A DNA stretch of 64,000 nucleotides from Nitrospinia bacterium. Lineage in GTDB: Bacteria > Nitrospinota > Nitrospinia > Nitrospinales > JAJDAT01. The DNA is taken from contig JAJDAT010000014.1 of assembly GCA_029261715.1 (NCBI GenBank), positions 372,001 through 436,000 on the forward strand, given 5' to 3'. Every line of letters starts with the position of its first letter. Position 1 is the stretch's first letter. The notes below the pieces were generated by a model. The model made no database searches. It was not told the origin of the DNA and saw only the letters and a program-made list of their open reading frames with translations. Made by a program: the position numbers and the translations under genes. Below are positions 1-11,500 of the stretch, piece after piece.

Positions 1-312
1 CAAGTCAACCGACAACCCGGGACGAATCCAGTTGACCAAAAATAATCCGATCAAAATTGCTAAAAAACTAGTCGATAAATAGTAGCCAACAGTCTTAATG
101 CCAAGCCACCCTAATTTTCCAGTAGCTCCTATGTTTGAAACTCCTGTAATCATCGACAAAATGACTAATGGCACCGTTACCATTTTCAACAAACGAATAA
201 ACAAATCCCCCAAAGGTTCAGCAAACGAAGAATACGAACCCAAGGCTTTAGAAAAAATGATGCCTAGGAATAAAGAAATGATTATTTGCCAATGCAGTTT
301 TAATTTATTCAT
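1..312 (-). CDS. Dicarboxylate/amino acid:cation symporter, N-terminal fragment (runs off window)
   Basis: Only the first 104 codons are present; the gene continues past base 1. The translation begins MNKLKLHWQIIISLFLGI and contains LLKMVTVPLVILSMITGV, then GWLGIKTVGYYLSTSFLA. The K-M-x3-P-L-V-x2-S motif after the first helix is typical of the DAACS (GltP/DctA) family, inner-membrane carriers that take up glutamate, aspartate or C4-dicarboxylates with Na+ or H+. The ATG at 312 is the first in-frame start and has no clear ribosome-binding site. It lies downstream of gdhA on the same strand, but a strong hairpin sits between them, so it is probably transcribed separately. The substrate cannot be told from this fragment. 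Confidence 0.8.
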   Translation of the reverse strand, partial: MNKLKLHWQIIISLFLGIIFSKALGSYSSFAEPLGDLFIRLLKMVTVPLVILSMITGVSNIGATGKLGWLGIKTVGYYLSTSFLAILIGLFLVNWIRPGLSVDL

Positions 313-362
313 TGGGAATCAAAAGCATTGGAGGGAAAATGAGGAAGGTAAAAAAGCAGATA

Positions 363-398
363 AGCCAAGCCAACGTTTTTGAAGACGTTGGCTTGGCT
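363..398 (-). terminator. Rho-independent terminator of gdhA
   Basis: Perfect 14-bp inverted repeat, AGCCAAGCCAACGT at 363-376 and ACGTTGGCTTGGCT at 385-398, with an 8-nt loop. Read on the minus strand it lies 37 nt after the gdhA stop, and a T-rich stretch (six Ts, complement of 350-355) follows about 7 nt later. On the plus strand it is followed by A-rich sequence, so minus-strand use is favoured. Confidence 0.7.
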
Positions 399-434
399 AA
401 AACAAACAATTTAACATCGGTAAGCAAAAATCGC

Positions 435-2107
<1,673 letters not shown>

Positions 2108-5100
2108 ATGACAGAGTTAAAAAACTTAGATATGATTTTGTTTGAAGAAAACCCCGATGAAAAAGAAACGGAATCTTTTTTATCTAAATTCGGATTTGAA
2201 GAAAACGAAAGAGCAAAAAAAGTCTTACAAAACCTTGCAAAACAAGCAAACTTCCAACGTCTTTTTCCTAATTTTTTTCCCGAATTTCTTAAACTCATCC
2301 GCCAATCCTACAATCCAGACGCTGCCCTCTTAAACTTTGATCGTTTTTCTCAAGAAATTCACGATAAAGACCATTTGTATTCACTATTATGCGTAGACAA
2401 CTTTTTATTAGAAGCTCTAATTGTTCTTTTCTCAGGCAGCCAAGTCTTAACCGACACTTTGTTAAAAAACCCTGGGCATTTTGATTGGCTAAAGCTACCT
2501 GAAACATTAAAAAAGCCAAAATCTAAAGATGCGCTGTTTCGAGACTTTTATTCCATGGCTGAAACAGACGACTTTGACGACCGTCTACCCTCGCTTTTAA
2601 GAAAATTTAAGCAAAGAGAATACATTCGAATCGGGCTGAGGGATTTAATGGAACTCGCAGAGTTAAAAGAAAATGTCGAAGATATTTCAAACTTAGCAAA
2701 CGTATGCTTACAGTTAGCTTATGAATATGCCGATCGTTCATTAAAGAAAAAACATGGCATCCCAATGCATCAGGACGAACATGGAGAATGGAAAGAAACC
2801 GAGTTCACAGTTTTCGGCATGGGAAAACTTGGCGGTCTAGAACTCAATTATAGTTCAGACATCGACTTAATTTATCTTTACGAATCAAGTCATGGAGAAA
2901 CCAAACCTGAAAACGGCAAAGATCTAAACGCTAACTTAACAAATCATGAGTATTTTACGAAACTAGGTCAATTACTGACTAAAACAATTAACGAAATCAC
3001 CGAAGAAGGCGCTGTTTTCCGAGTCGACCTTAATTTAAGACCAGAAGGTAGAAGTGGAGAAATTGCAAACTCTCTTGCCAGTTCTGAGACTTACTATCAG
3101 TCTTGGGGAAGAACTTGGGAACGCCAGGCTCTTATTAAGGCAGGAATTAGCGCTGGTAGCGAATCGCTTGGAAAAACTTTCTTTAAAATGATTGAACCTT
3201 TTGTTTTTCGAAAACACCTTGATTTTGCAGCTATCGACGAAATCAAATCGATGAAAAAAAAGATCGATCAAAATTTAAAACAAAAGCGTGGAGATGAGCA
3301 AAACATCAAATTAGGTTTTGGAGGTATTCGCGAAGTAGAATTTATAGTTCAGGCATACCAATTACTTTTTGGGGGAAGGTTTAAAGACCTACGTATCACA
3401 AATACGCTAGAAGCTCTTGAAAAATTATTACAGAAACAATTCTTAAATTCCGACGAATACAACCATCTAAAAAATGCTTATATTTTCCTTAGGAGACTAG
3501 AAAACCGGGTTCAAATGACTTTTGGTTTGCAAACACATTCGTTGCCGAAAAAAGAAAAGGATATCGCTATTTTAGCGAGAAAAATGGGATTCAAATCCAG
3601 CGACCCTAAAGAATCCATTTCTCAATTCAATTCAGATATGGAAAAACATACTCAATTTGTCGGGAATTGTTTTGCCAATCTCCTTGCTGACCCCGCTGAA
3701 AGAGAGTCCTCTCAATCGTATTCTCCAGATAAAGGAACTATTACTTTAGACGAAAAAAATTTTAATGAAGAACTAATGAGATCTTATTCATTTCCAGATC
3801 CTCAAAGAGCTTTTCAATTTTTAAAATCTTTGCGGGACGGACCTGATTTTTTCCATCCAACAGAAAAGAGCCTTCGGAATTTTTATATTTTACTTCCTAA
3901 ATTGTTAGACGCTGCTATAAAAACTCCTATGCCTAATTCAGCTGTTGAGAACTTCGTCAAATTTGTCGAAACCAGCCAAGCGAGAGAAATTTTTATAGGT
4001 ATCCTATTAGATAATCAACGTTTTTTAGAAATTCTTTTAATTCTTTTCGGATCCAGCGATGGGCTATCCAATACTATTATCCGTCGCCCGGAATATATGG
4101 ACGTCCTGATCTCAAATGAATCCATTCACAGATTCAAACACCCCGAGACAATATATGCCAATTTAGCTCAAGACCTTGAAAGAGCGGCTAACCTAAAAGA
4201 GAAAAAAACCATTCTTCGCCAGTTTAAAAAAGGAGAAGAGTTGCGTATTGGAGTTCGATACCTAATACGAGAAACAGACTTGATTGGAACTTTGACGGAC
4301 CTATCCACTATTGCCGATATATTTCTTCGCGCTGCTCTTGAAACGGCCAAAGAAGAAGTCGGAATAGAACAACCTAAAGAGGGTGTCACAGAAGTCGAGA
4401 GTTTTGCGATTTTTGGATTGGGGAAACTTGGCGGAAACGAGTTAAATTTTGGCTCCGATCTTGACATTATTTTCGTTTATGACGAAAACGAAGATACTTC
4501 CAACTCCGAAGTTCAACAAACAGCTTCCACAAAATATATGCGTCTTGCCCAAACAATCTATGCTTTGTCCACAGAAATGACGTTTGAAGGCTTTGCATAC
4601 AAAATAGATACTAATCTCAGGCCAGAAGGCAATCAAGGATGGATAGCCCATTCTATAAAAGGATATGAAAGTTATTTTAGAACAAGGGGAAGAATTTGGG
4701 AGCAACAGGCAATGACCCGCGCTAGATTCATTGCAGGAAACGAAGATTTAGGAAAAAACTTTATTAAAATATCTCAAGAATTCACTTATAAGCCTAAATT
4801 AGAATATAGCTCTCTAATTGAAATTGCTCGACTACGAGAAAGAATGGAAAAAGAAATTGCAAAAGAAATTAAAAAAGGGAAAAACGTTAAACTCGGATAT
4901 GGAGGGCTAGCGGACATCGAATTTACTGTCCAAATTCTGCAATTAATGCACGGTTATAAAAGCGCACAATTTAGACAAACTAATACTCTAGAAGCTCTTA
5001 AGGCTTTTGCCGCGTTGGGAGTTTTAGATCATTCCACCGCAGAAAATCTTAAAAAACATTACATTTTTTTGAGAAATTTGGAATGCGCTCTTCGTATCCG

Positions 5101-5293
5101 CAATCAAAACGAATCAAGTTATTTACCAAAAAAAATAGAGAGTCAATCTAGTCTTGCTAAATTGCTTGGCTATGAAGAAACTGAAGGAAAAAGTCTCTCT
5201 AACCAATTGCTTGAAGATTATCGAGAAACAACATCCAAGATTCGCGATTTTTACAATAAGAATCTGGACGCACTACTTCGAACCTCACTTTAG
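2108..5293 (+). CDS. glnE: Glutamine synthetase adenylyltransferase/adenylyl-removase
   Basis: Bifunctional enzyme that adenylylates (inactivates) and deadenylylates glutamine synthetase in response to nitrogen status. The 1061-aa protein carries two nucleotidyltransferase halves, each with the family motif: FGMGKLGGLELNYSSDIDL near residue 240 and FGLGKLGGNELNFGSDLDI near residue 770, with matching N/LRPEG and GYGGLADIEF/GFGGIREVEF segments. The N-terminal half is the removase and the C-terminal half the transferase by homology with the E. coli enzyme (946 aa), so this one is somewhat longer, mostly at the N-terminus. The ATG at 2108 has only a weak upstream purine stretch, so the exact start is uncertain. 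No PII or glnA gene is in view. Confidence 0.95.
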   Translation: MTELKNLDMILFEENPDEKETESFLSKFGFEENERAKKVLQNLAKQANFQRLFPNFFPEFLKLIRQSYNPDAALLNFDRFSQEIHDKDHLYSLLCVDNFLLEALIVLFSGSQVLTDTLLKNPGHFDWLKLPETLKKPKSKDALFRDFYSMAETDDFDDRLPSLLRKFKQREYIRIGLRDLMELAELKENVEDISNLANVCLQLAYEYADRSLKKKHGIPMHQDEHGEWKETEFTVFGMGKLGGLELNYSSDIDLIYLYESSHGETKPENGKDLNANLTNHEYFTKLGQLLTKTINEITEEGAVFRVDLNLRPEGRSGEIANSLASSETYYQSWGRTWERQALIKAGISAGSESLGKTFFKMIEPFVFRKHLDFAAIDEIKSMKKKIDQNLKQKRGDEQNIKLGFGGIREVEFIVQAYQLLFGGRFKDLRITNTLEALEKLLQKQFLNSDEYNHLKNAYIFLRRLENRVQMTFGLQTHSLPKKEKDIAILARKMGFKSSDPKESISQFNSDMEKHTQFVGNCFANLLADPAERESSQSYSPDKGTITLDEKNFNEELMRSYSFPDPQRAFQFLKSLRDGPDFFHPTEKSLRNFYILLPKLLDAAIKTPMPNSAVENFVKFVETSQAREIFIGILLDNQRFLEILLILFGSSDGLSNTIIRRPEYMDVLISNESIHRFKHPETIYANLAQDLERAANLKEKKTILRQFKKGEELRIGVRYLIRETDLIGTLTDLSTIADIFLRAALETAKEEVGIEQPKEGVTEVESFAIFGLGKLGGNELNFGSDLDIIFVYDENEDTSNSEVQQTASTKYMRLAQTIYALSTEMTFEGFAYKIDTNLRPEGNQGWIAHSIKGYESYFRTRGRIWEQQAMTRARFIAGNEDLGKNFIKISQEFTYKPKLEYSSLIEIARLRERMEKEIAKEIKKGKNVKLGYGGLADIEFTVQILQLMHGYKSAQFRQTNTLEALKAFAALGVLDHSTAENLKKHYIFLRNLECALRIRNQNESSYLPKKIESQSSLAKLLGYEETEGKSLSNQLLEDYRETTSKIRDFYNKNLDALLRTSL

Positions 5294-5315
5294 CTAATTT
5301 GCAAAGCAGGTAAAA

Positions 5316-5336
5316 CCCGCAAATAAGATTTGCGGG
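5316..5336 (-). terminator. Hairpin terminator between glnE and the small-gene pair
   Basis: CCCGCAAAT (5316-5324) and ATTTGCGGG (5328-5336) form a perfect 9-bp stem with a 3-nt loop. On the minus strand it is followed by TTTTACC and lies 28 nt after the stop of the 89-aa gene. On the plus strand it lies 23 nt after glnE but lacks a T-tract. Probably a minus-strand terminator that may also stop glnE. Confidence 0.55.
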
Positions 5337-5364
5337 CAACCTATATAATTTCGAATTTATTGTT

Positions 5365-5634
5365 TTACGGGACCATCCGCAAAATTTGCGCAAATTCCGC
5401 ATAACCATCATCTTCTGCCTTAAAAGCAATCTCTTTCATAGGTTTTTGACCGTCAATAGCTTCTGCCGTTGCTGTGTCATCTTCAAGGGTTTCTCGGAAT
5501 GCGGCCAACAATTTTGCAATAGAATGACGAAAAGTAACTTCATCTAATAAACAATCAGCATTTTTCCAAAATTCGGCGATAGGGTCCTTAACCATATAAT
5601 TCCTCTTTCTTCTTGATTCTAAGGCTCTAATCAT
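5365..5634 (-). CDS. Small protein of unknown function, 89 aa (second gene of a two-gene unit)
   Basis: I do not recognise this protein. It is cytoplasmic-looking, has a basic N-terminus (ESRRKRN), then EFWKNADCLLDEVTFRHSIA and an acidic middle (TLEDDTATAEA). The ATG at 5634 is preceded by GGAGG with a 6-nt spacer and overlaps the end of the upstream 52-codon gene by 8 nt, which indicates translational coupling. A second in-frame ATG at 5595 (MVKDPIAEF) also has an AGAGGA box, so a 76-aa form is possible. Both small proteins share a short E/K-F-W motif but no clear homology. A hairpin terminator follows. The good initiation signals argue it is real. Confidence 0.6.
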   Translation of the reverse strand: MIRALESRRKRNYMVKDPIAEFWKNADCLLDEVTFRHSIAKLLAAFRETLEDDTATAEAIDGQKPMKEIAFKAEDDGYAEFAQILRMVP

Positions 5635-5785
5635 TTTGAGCCTCCGTTAGTGAATAACTCAGGCCAACTTCTTCACTCATTAGCCAAAATTTTTCAAAAT
5701 CTTGTAACCATCCTGGAACTGAGCCGCTTTTCAATTCCAAATAGTTTGAATTATCCTTTTCGGCAACTTGCTCAAAAAACTCCAT
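5627..5785 (-). CDS. Small protein of unknown function, 52 aa (first gene of a two-gene unit)
   Basis: A short reading frame starting MEFFEQVAEKDNSNYLELKS and ending SYSLTEAQND. The ATG at 5785 has a near-perfect ribosome-binding site, GGAGG with a 5-nt spacer. Its stop codon TAG at 5627-5629 lies inside the start region of the 89-aa gene, so the two form a coupled unit. The protein is acidic and tryptophan-containing (VPGWLQDFEKFWLM), with no signal peptide, membrane segment or known domain that I can see. It is too short for a function call. Confidence 0.6.
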   Translation of the reverse strand: MEFFEQVAEKDNSNYLELKSGSVPGWLQDFEKFWLMSEEVGLSYSLTEAQND

Positions 5786-6180
5786 ACTTACCTCCAAAAA
5801 AAGTTAAAAGCTAATTAATCAATAACTAAGCAATCCTTGTTCCATTTAGTGATCAGAAATAATGTGAACTCCCTAAACTAAAAAATAAAAGGATTTAGAG
5901 AGAAAAAAAAAATTTAAGAGGAAAAAAATTCTATAGAGATATAGAAGGGAAGGGAAAAAACGTCAAAAATTTAACGGTATAAACTAACCATTAAATATAA
6001 ATTAACTCTAGGTACAGAAGAAAAAATATTTCTTTAGAAAAAACCATTATTTTCCGATAAACACATTAAAATCAAAAGGTTTAGACGTCAAAAAACCAAT
6101 TAGTTTTGTTTTATACGGATTATTTGGAGTTTCGAGTTTGGAGAGGGAAGAAAACTTAGCTTAAACTTGAGAAAAGCTTT
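5786..6180. other. 395-bp AT-rich spacer
   Basis: Region between the small-gene pair and the methyltransferase gene. It is very A-rich with runs such as gagagaaaaaaaaaa near 5899. I see no gene, no long inverted repeat and no RNA signature. It must hold the promoter of the leftward small-gene pair, near 5800-5880. Confidence 0.4.
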
Positions 6181-7083
6181 TTATGATTTTGTCCATCGCG
6201 AAAAAAAACCACTTGGAAGACTAGTTTTAAAGGTATTCTCAAAAATAAACATTTCTCCAGACTCAATTACCCCTTGTCCTGGAGGTATGAGATAACTTAA
6301 AAGCAAATTTTCTAAGGTTAAGGAGGAAAAACCGGGGCTATGCGTCGTTATCAATACAAAGGAAGGATTGGGCGTTAAAATTTGACAACATAATTCAAGT
6401 AATTCAGGTAGATTTTTCTCAATTTTCCAGACTTCGTTTTTGGTTCCGCGGCCAAAAGTTGGAGGATCCATGATAATTCCATCGTAGCGATTGCCTCTTC
6501 TAATTTCACGTTTTAGAAATTTAATGGCATCGTCAACAATCCATCGAATGGGACAATCGCTCAATCCAGACAGCTCTTGGTTTTGCCGCGCCCAGCCAAT
6601 GGATGGCTTGGAAGCGTCAATATGAGTAACTCGGGCGCCTCCTGCCGCTGCAGATAAGGTACTTGCGCCTGTATAACCGAATAAATTAAGGATATTGGGG
6701 TTCTCTATTTTAGAAACCTGTTCGCGAATCCATAACCAATTAGGAGCTTGCTCGGCAAACAAACCGATGTGGCCAAAACCTGTAGGATTGACTTTTAACG
6801 TTAAATCTTGAAATTGAAGAGTCCATCCATCTTCGGGAAAAGACGAAAAAAATCGCCATTTGCCCCCTGTTTCTTTGCCTTTAAAATATTCATACTCGGC
6901 TTCGGATTTTTCCCAGTCTTTAGGGGAAAGTTTACGGGGCCAAATAGCTTGCGGGGCCGGACGAACAACATAATGCGAACCAAGTAATTCAAGTTTTTTG
7001 AAATCGCCTGTATCGACTAATTTGTAATCAAAATCATCACATGGGTAAATAAGACGCGACGAACGGCATAAAACGGATTCCAT
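6181..7083 (-). CDS. SAM-dependent methyltransferase of the RlmI/RlmK type (COG1092-like)
   Basis: Predicted class I Rossmann methyltransferase, probably acting on ribosomal RNA. The 300-aa protein has an N-terminal beta-rich segment and then the SAM-binding motif I, ILNLFGYTGASTLSAAAGGA, near residue 130, an acidic strand-2 residue in VTHIDASKPSIGWARQN, and the catalytic motif DPPTFGRG near residue 205. The DPPTFG form and the GLFAEQAPNWLWI segment are typical of the RlmI/RlmK/YccW group, but the N-terminal PUA domain of RlmI is absent. It starts at the ATG at 7083 with no strong Shine-Dalgarno. It stands alone on the minus strand. The substrate base is inference. Confidence 0.8.
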   Translation of the reverse strand: MESVLCRSSRLIYPCDDFDYKLVDTGDFKKLELLGSHYVVRPAPQAIWPRKLSPKDWEKSEAEYEYFKGKETGGKWRFFSSFPEDGWTLQFQDLTLKVNPTGFGHIGLFAEQAPNWLWIREQVSKIENPNILNLFGYTGASTLSAAAGGARVTHIDASKPSIGWARQNQELSGLSDCPIRWIVDDAIKFLKREIRRGNRYDGIIMDPPTFGRGTKNEVWKIEKNLPELLELCCQILTPNPSFVLITTHSPGFSSLTLENLLLSYLIPPGQGVIESGEMFIFENTFKTSLPSGFFSRWTKS

Positions 7084-7268
7084 AGTAATTAGACCGTGAG
7101 AATTGTTTAGTTTAGAATTAAAAAAACCGTATCAAACGTTTTTATATCTCTGTAATAATTACAAACTACTTCATCGAGTAGTCTAAGTATTTGGTATTAT
7201 TGAATTTTAGGACCCTTTAATCTTCAGATTTCTGGATTATAACAAATTAAAGAAAGACACGGTAACTC

Positions 7269-8591
7269 TTGAAACGTTTATTTTTTATATATTTAGCGTT
7301 ATTTTTCTGCGCTTGCGGCAATCCAGAAGCAAAAAGTGAGCAACCCAACAAAAAACGCGAGTTAGTTCTACCTGTTCAAGCTGGCAAAGCGACTTTCCGC
7401 AATGTAGTCGAAGAAGTTAGAGGTGTTGGCAATATTCAAGCAGAACAAAGAGTAATCGTAACTTCTGAAGTTAACGGAAAACTTGTAGGTATTCACTTTC
7501 AAGAAGGCAGAAAAGTTCAAGCAGGACAAAAGCTTGTTTCTATTGACCCTAGAGACTATCAATTAGAAATCAAAAAGCTGGAAGCCGACCTTGCCGCATC
7601 CAAACAGGAGTACGATAAGGCCACTAGCGGACTTCGCCCTGAAGAAAAAGAGAAACTCCGCTCTCAAACACGCGCCTCTCAAAGCGCGCTAGATTTATCT
7701 ATCAAAGAACGCGCTAGAACTCAGCAATTAGTCAAAGATAAAGTCGTCTCTCAATCGGATCTAGATATAGCAAACGATCGCGTTCAGCAAGCCAAAGAAA
7801 TCCTGTCTTCAAACCAAGCAGCCTTAAATGCCGCCCTAAAATCTAGAGAAGAAGATATATCGCAAAAAGATTCAGATAGAGAAGCAGTCGCAAGACAACT
7901 TGAAAGAGCAAAATTGGCTCTTTCAAAAACTACATTACGCGCCCCTTTCGACGGAATTATTTTGTCTAAAAAAATTGAAGAGGGTGCATATGCGAGTTCC
8001 GGAACTCCAATTTTAGAAATGATAGGATCTTCCAAACTAAAAGCTGTCATTGAAATTCCGCAAAGCTTTCGAGAAAAACTGTCAAAACTTACAAATATTG
8101 AATTCTCCGTTAAAGATTTTGGAATTAAATTTATCTTAGAAGGAGAAGCTTTAAAAGGAGTTCGAGTTATCCCAGACTCTAATATTTTTTCGGGAAACAT
8201 TCCTGTTCAGATAAATTTACCAGAACCCGACCCTTCTCTATTCCCTGGCGTAACGCTTGAAGCCATATTTAGATTTGAAGCGCGAAAAAATGTTTTGCAT
8301 GTTCCATCGATCGCCTTAGTTATTACCGAAAGAGGATCGGTCGTTTATTCCATAAAAGATCAAAAAGCAAACTTAATCCCTGTAAAGGCGTTAAAAGAAA
8401 AAAATGACTTTACAGAAATTCAAGATTTTACTGGCCAAATATCGGAAGATACTCCCATAATTCTTAGAGGGGCTAGCGCTGTTTTTCCGGGAGTACAAGT
8501 TATGCAGGTTAACGTAGAACCAAAAAACAAAGCTCCTAAAACAGATCAAAAGCCTGACCAAAATAACACCGAAGAAAAGCCAAAAACATAA
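7269..8591 (+). CDS. RND efflux periplasmic adaptor (HlyD/AcrA family) lipoprotein
   Basis: Membrane-fusion subunit that links an inner-membrane RND pump to an outer-membrane channel. The N-terminus MKRLFFIYLALFFCACGN is a lipoprotein signal with a lipobox ending at Cys16 (FCAC). Order of domains: barrel-sandwich half with GKLVGIHFQEGRKVQAGQKL, a long alpha-hairpin rich in K/E/Q (residues about 100-205), the second lipoyl half LRAPFDGIILSKKIEEGAYA, beta-barrel, and a low-complexity K/P/Q tail. The start is TTG at 7269, the only start near the signal peptide. Its stop TAA overlaps the ATG of the pump by one base, so the two are coupled. No TolC-type gene is near. Confidence 0.9.
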   Translation: MKRLFFIYLALFFCACGNPEAKSEQPNKKRELVLPVQAGKATFRNVVEEVRGVGNIQAEQRVIVTSEVNGKLVGIHFQEGRKVQAGQKLVSIDPRDYQLEIKKLEADLAASKQEYDKATSGLRPEEKEKLRSQTRASQSALDLSIKERARTQQLVKDKVVSQSDLDIANDRVQQAKEILSSNQAALNAALKSREEDISQKDSDREAVARQLERAKLALSKTTLRAPFDGIILSKKIEEGAYASSGTPILEMIGSSKLKAVIEIPQSFREKLSKLTNIEFSVKDFGIKFILEGEALKGVRVIPDSNIFSGNIPVQINLPEPDPSLFPGVTLEAIFRFEARKNVLHVPSIALVITERGSVVYSIKDQKANLIPVKALKEKNDFTEIQDFTGQISEDTPIILRGASAVFPGVQVMQVNVEPKNKAPKTDQKPDQNNTEEKPKT

Positions 8592-11500
8592 TGAATCTGA
8601 TCGACTATTCCATACGAAATCCTCATCCCATAACCGTAGTTATATTACTAGCGGGAGTGTTAGGAATTTTGAGTTTTAATTCGTTGCCTCGCCAGTTAAC
8701 TCCAACTGTTGAAAAACCCATCATTGAGGTTACAACCGAGTATTTGGGACTATCGCCAAACGAAGTCGAAAGATACATTACAAATAGATTAGAAGAACAA
8801 TTAAGCTCAGTCGAAGGCCTAAAAAAGATGACTTCGCGGAGCCAACACGGAATGAGCACCGTTACTCTAGAATTCGAATGGGGAACCGACAAGAAGATTG
8901 CAATGATCGACGTTAATAATAAATTGCAACAGGTAAAAGATTTACCGCAACAAGCTGATCGTCCTTCTTTAAAATCTGTCTCGAGCGATAATTCCAATCC
9001 AATAATGTGGATGATTTTCGAAAAACCACATCCAGACATGCCAAATATCGACCAGAACTACATGTTCAAAATTGGAGAAGATGTCATACTCCCCGTTTTA
9101 AGAAGGGTGATTGGCGTTGGAAATGTTTGGCATTTTGGAGGAGAAGAGCGAGAGATGAGGATAGAGTTTGATCCATACAGCCTCGCAAGATTGCACCTTA
9201 CCTATAGCGAAGTTACAGACAAATTATCTGAAGAAAACGTAAACACACGCGCTGGTTTTCATGAAGAAACACAGCGCGAATATACCGTCCGAAGTATGGG
9301 TGAGTTTTTGAATCCTGAAGACATTTTAAACACCGTAATCAAAAGGGACGGCGAAAAAACAATTACAGTTCGAGATTTTGCGGTTGTCAAAGACTTCTAT
9401 AAAAGAACCGATTCTCTAGTTCGAATTAACGGCAATCTTTCCAACGCATTCGGAATCATACGAAAGGCTGGAGCTAATGTCGTCGAGACCTGCCGGGAAG
9501 CCGAAAAAGCCGTTAAACAATTAAACGAAGAACTGACCAACCGCGGGTTGCCGTTGAGACTTAAAATTGTTTATCAAGATGTCGATTACATTGACGAAGC
9601 AATCCGACTTGTAAAATCAAATCTGGCGGTCGGTTCTTTTCTAGCGGTACTTGTTTTATTAGTTTTCTTAGGCTCTTTTCGGTCGTTAATCATTATTAGC
9701 GTCAGCATCCCTATAAGCTTAATATCAGTTTTCATAATATTAAAACTTATGGGAAGAACCGTTAACATTATATCACTAGCAGGTATGGCCTTTGCCGTTG
9801 GAATGGTGGTGGATAACTCTATTGTGGTTTTGGAGAATATCTATCGACATCTCGCGATGAAAAAAGGAGCTCTAAAAGCCGCTTATGACGGCACAATGGA
9901 AGTATGGGGAGCGGTGTTTGCGTCTACATTAACCACCTTAGCGGTTTTCATTCCTATTGCTTTTATTCAAGAAGAAGCGGGTCAACTCTTCCGCGATATC
10001 TCCATAACAATTAGCGCAAGTATTGCCATATCTTTATTAGTTTCCATAACAGCTATTCCCACTTTGTCCGCGATTTTACTACGTTCTAAAGAAGACGAGT
10101 CATTTTCAGACGGGTTTATTCATAAAACTTTATTAAAACCAGCAGTAACTTTAGGTCATAGATTAGCCGGAAGTTACTACAAATTAATGGCGGTTTTATT
10201 AGAAAAAAGCCCTTTAAAAGTAGCAGGAAAGCTTTTGGTCGTAGCCGGGGTTGGAGGGTTGCTAGCGCTTAGTTTTAAAGTCCTGCCAGAACAAGACTAC
10301 CTCCCGTATGGCAACAGCAACATGGTTTTTATGTTTATTGAACCCGTAGCTGGATCGCGAGTGGAACAAAATATGCGCTATATAAGCGACTACGAAAAAG
10401 AGATGGTCGCTATGGATGATGTTGAAAATAATTTCTTAGTGTTTTCCAACCGATTTAACGGAGGGGGAGCAATGATTCACCGCGATCTAGCTACCGGCCA
10501 ACGCGGCGAAGTAAAAATGGCCGTTAAATCCAAAGAAATGGGAGGCAAAATATTCACTATCCCAGGCTATAGTTTTGCTTTTGCCGCCCAAAGACCTATT
10601 TTTAGATCTGCCGACAAAACTTTTCAAGTTGAAATAATGGGCCCAGATATTTTGAAGCTCAAAAACTCAGCTTTACAGCTTATTGGGAAAATAATGGGAT
10701 TACCTGGAATTCATTCCGTGCGGCCTGAATTTAAATTTGGAAACCCAGAATTGCGTTTTACTCCAAAACGCGCAAATGCCGCGCGACTAGACATCGGAAT
10801 GCCTGAACTAGGAAAAATTGTAGAATCGCTTAATGCGGGAACCTATCTGGGAGAATTTAACGACCAGGGAGATTTAATCGACTTTACTTTTGTCAGGAAA
10901 AAAGAACTACCTTTAAATTTAGACGAATACAGAAATTTACCAGTTTGGACTAAAAAGGGGTTTACAACTCATCTAGGTCATCTCGCTGACATTTCCGTCA
11001 ATGTTGGCCCTTCTGTTATCGACCATATTGAAAAAGACCGAGCCATTGTTCTAAAAGTCCAAGTTCGAAAGGACTATCCAATGAAAACTGCCATAGCTAA
11101 TATCGAAAAAGACGTTCTAGCTAAAGAACGAGCTTCCCTGGACGAAGACTATAATATTCGCATTGGCGGTTCGGCAGACGACTTAGGTTCTACTATTCAA
11201 TCTCTATCAAATACTTTTTTGTATGCTGTCGGTTTTATTTATCTACTTTTAGTCGCTTTATTTAAATCATTTGGAAGACCAATTGTCGTAATGCTGACTG
11301 TTATTTTGGCCGTGTCTGGTTCTTTTTTTGGAATTGCGGGAAATAATTGGCTACAACAACAAAAAATTCTCTCCATCTTAAATGAATGGAACGTTCCCAA
11401 CGCAGAAAGTATGGCCAGTGGATGGAGTTGGATCACATACGATATTCTGACTCAATTGGGTGTTATTATCTTGGCTGGGATTGTAGTCAATAACGCGATT

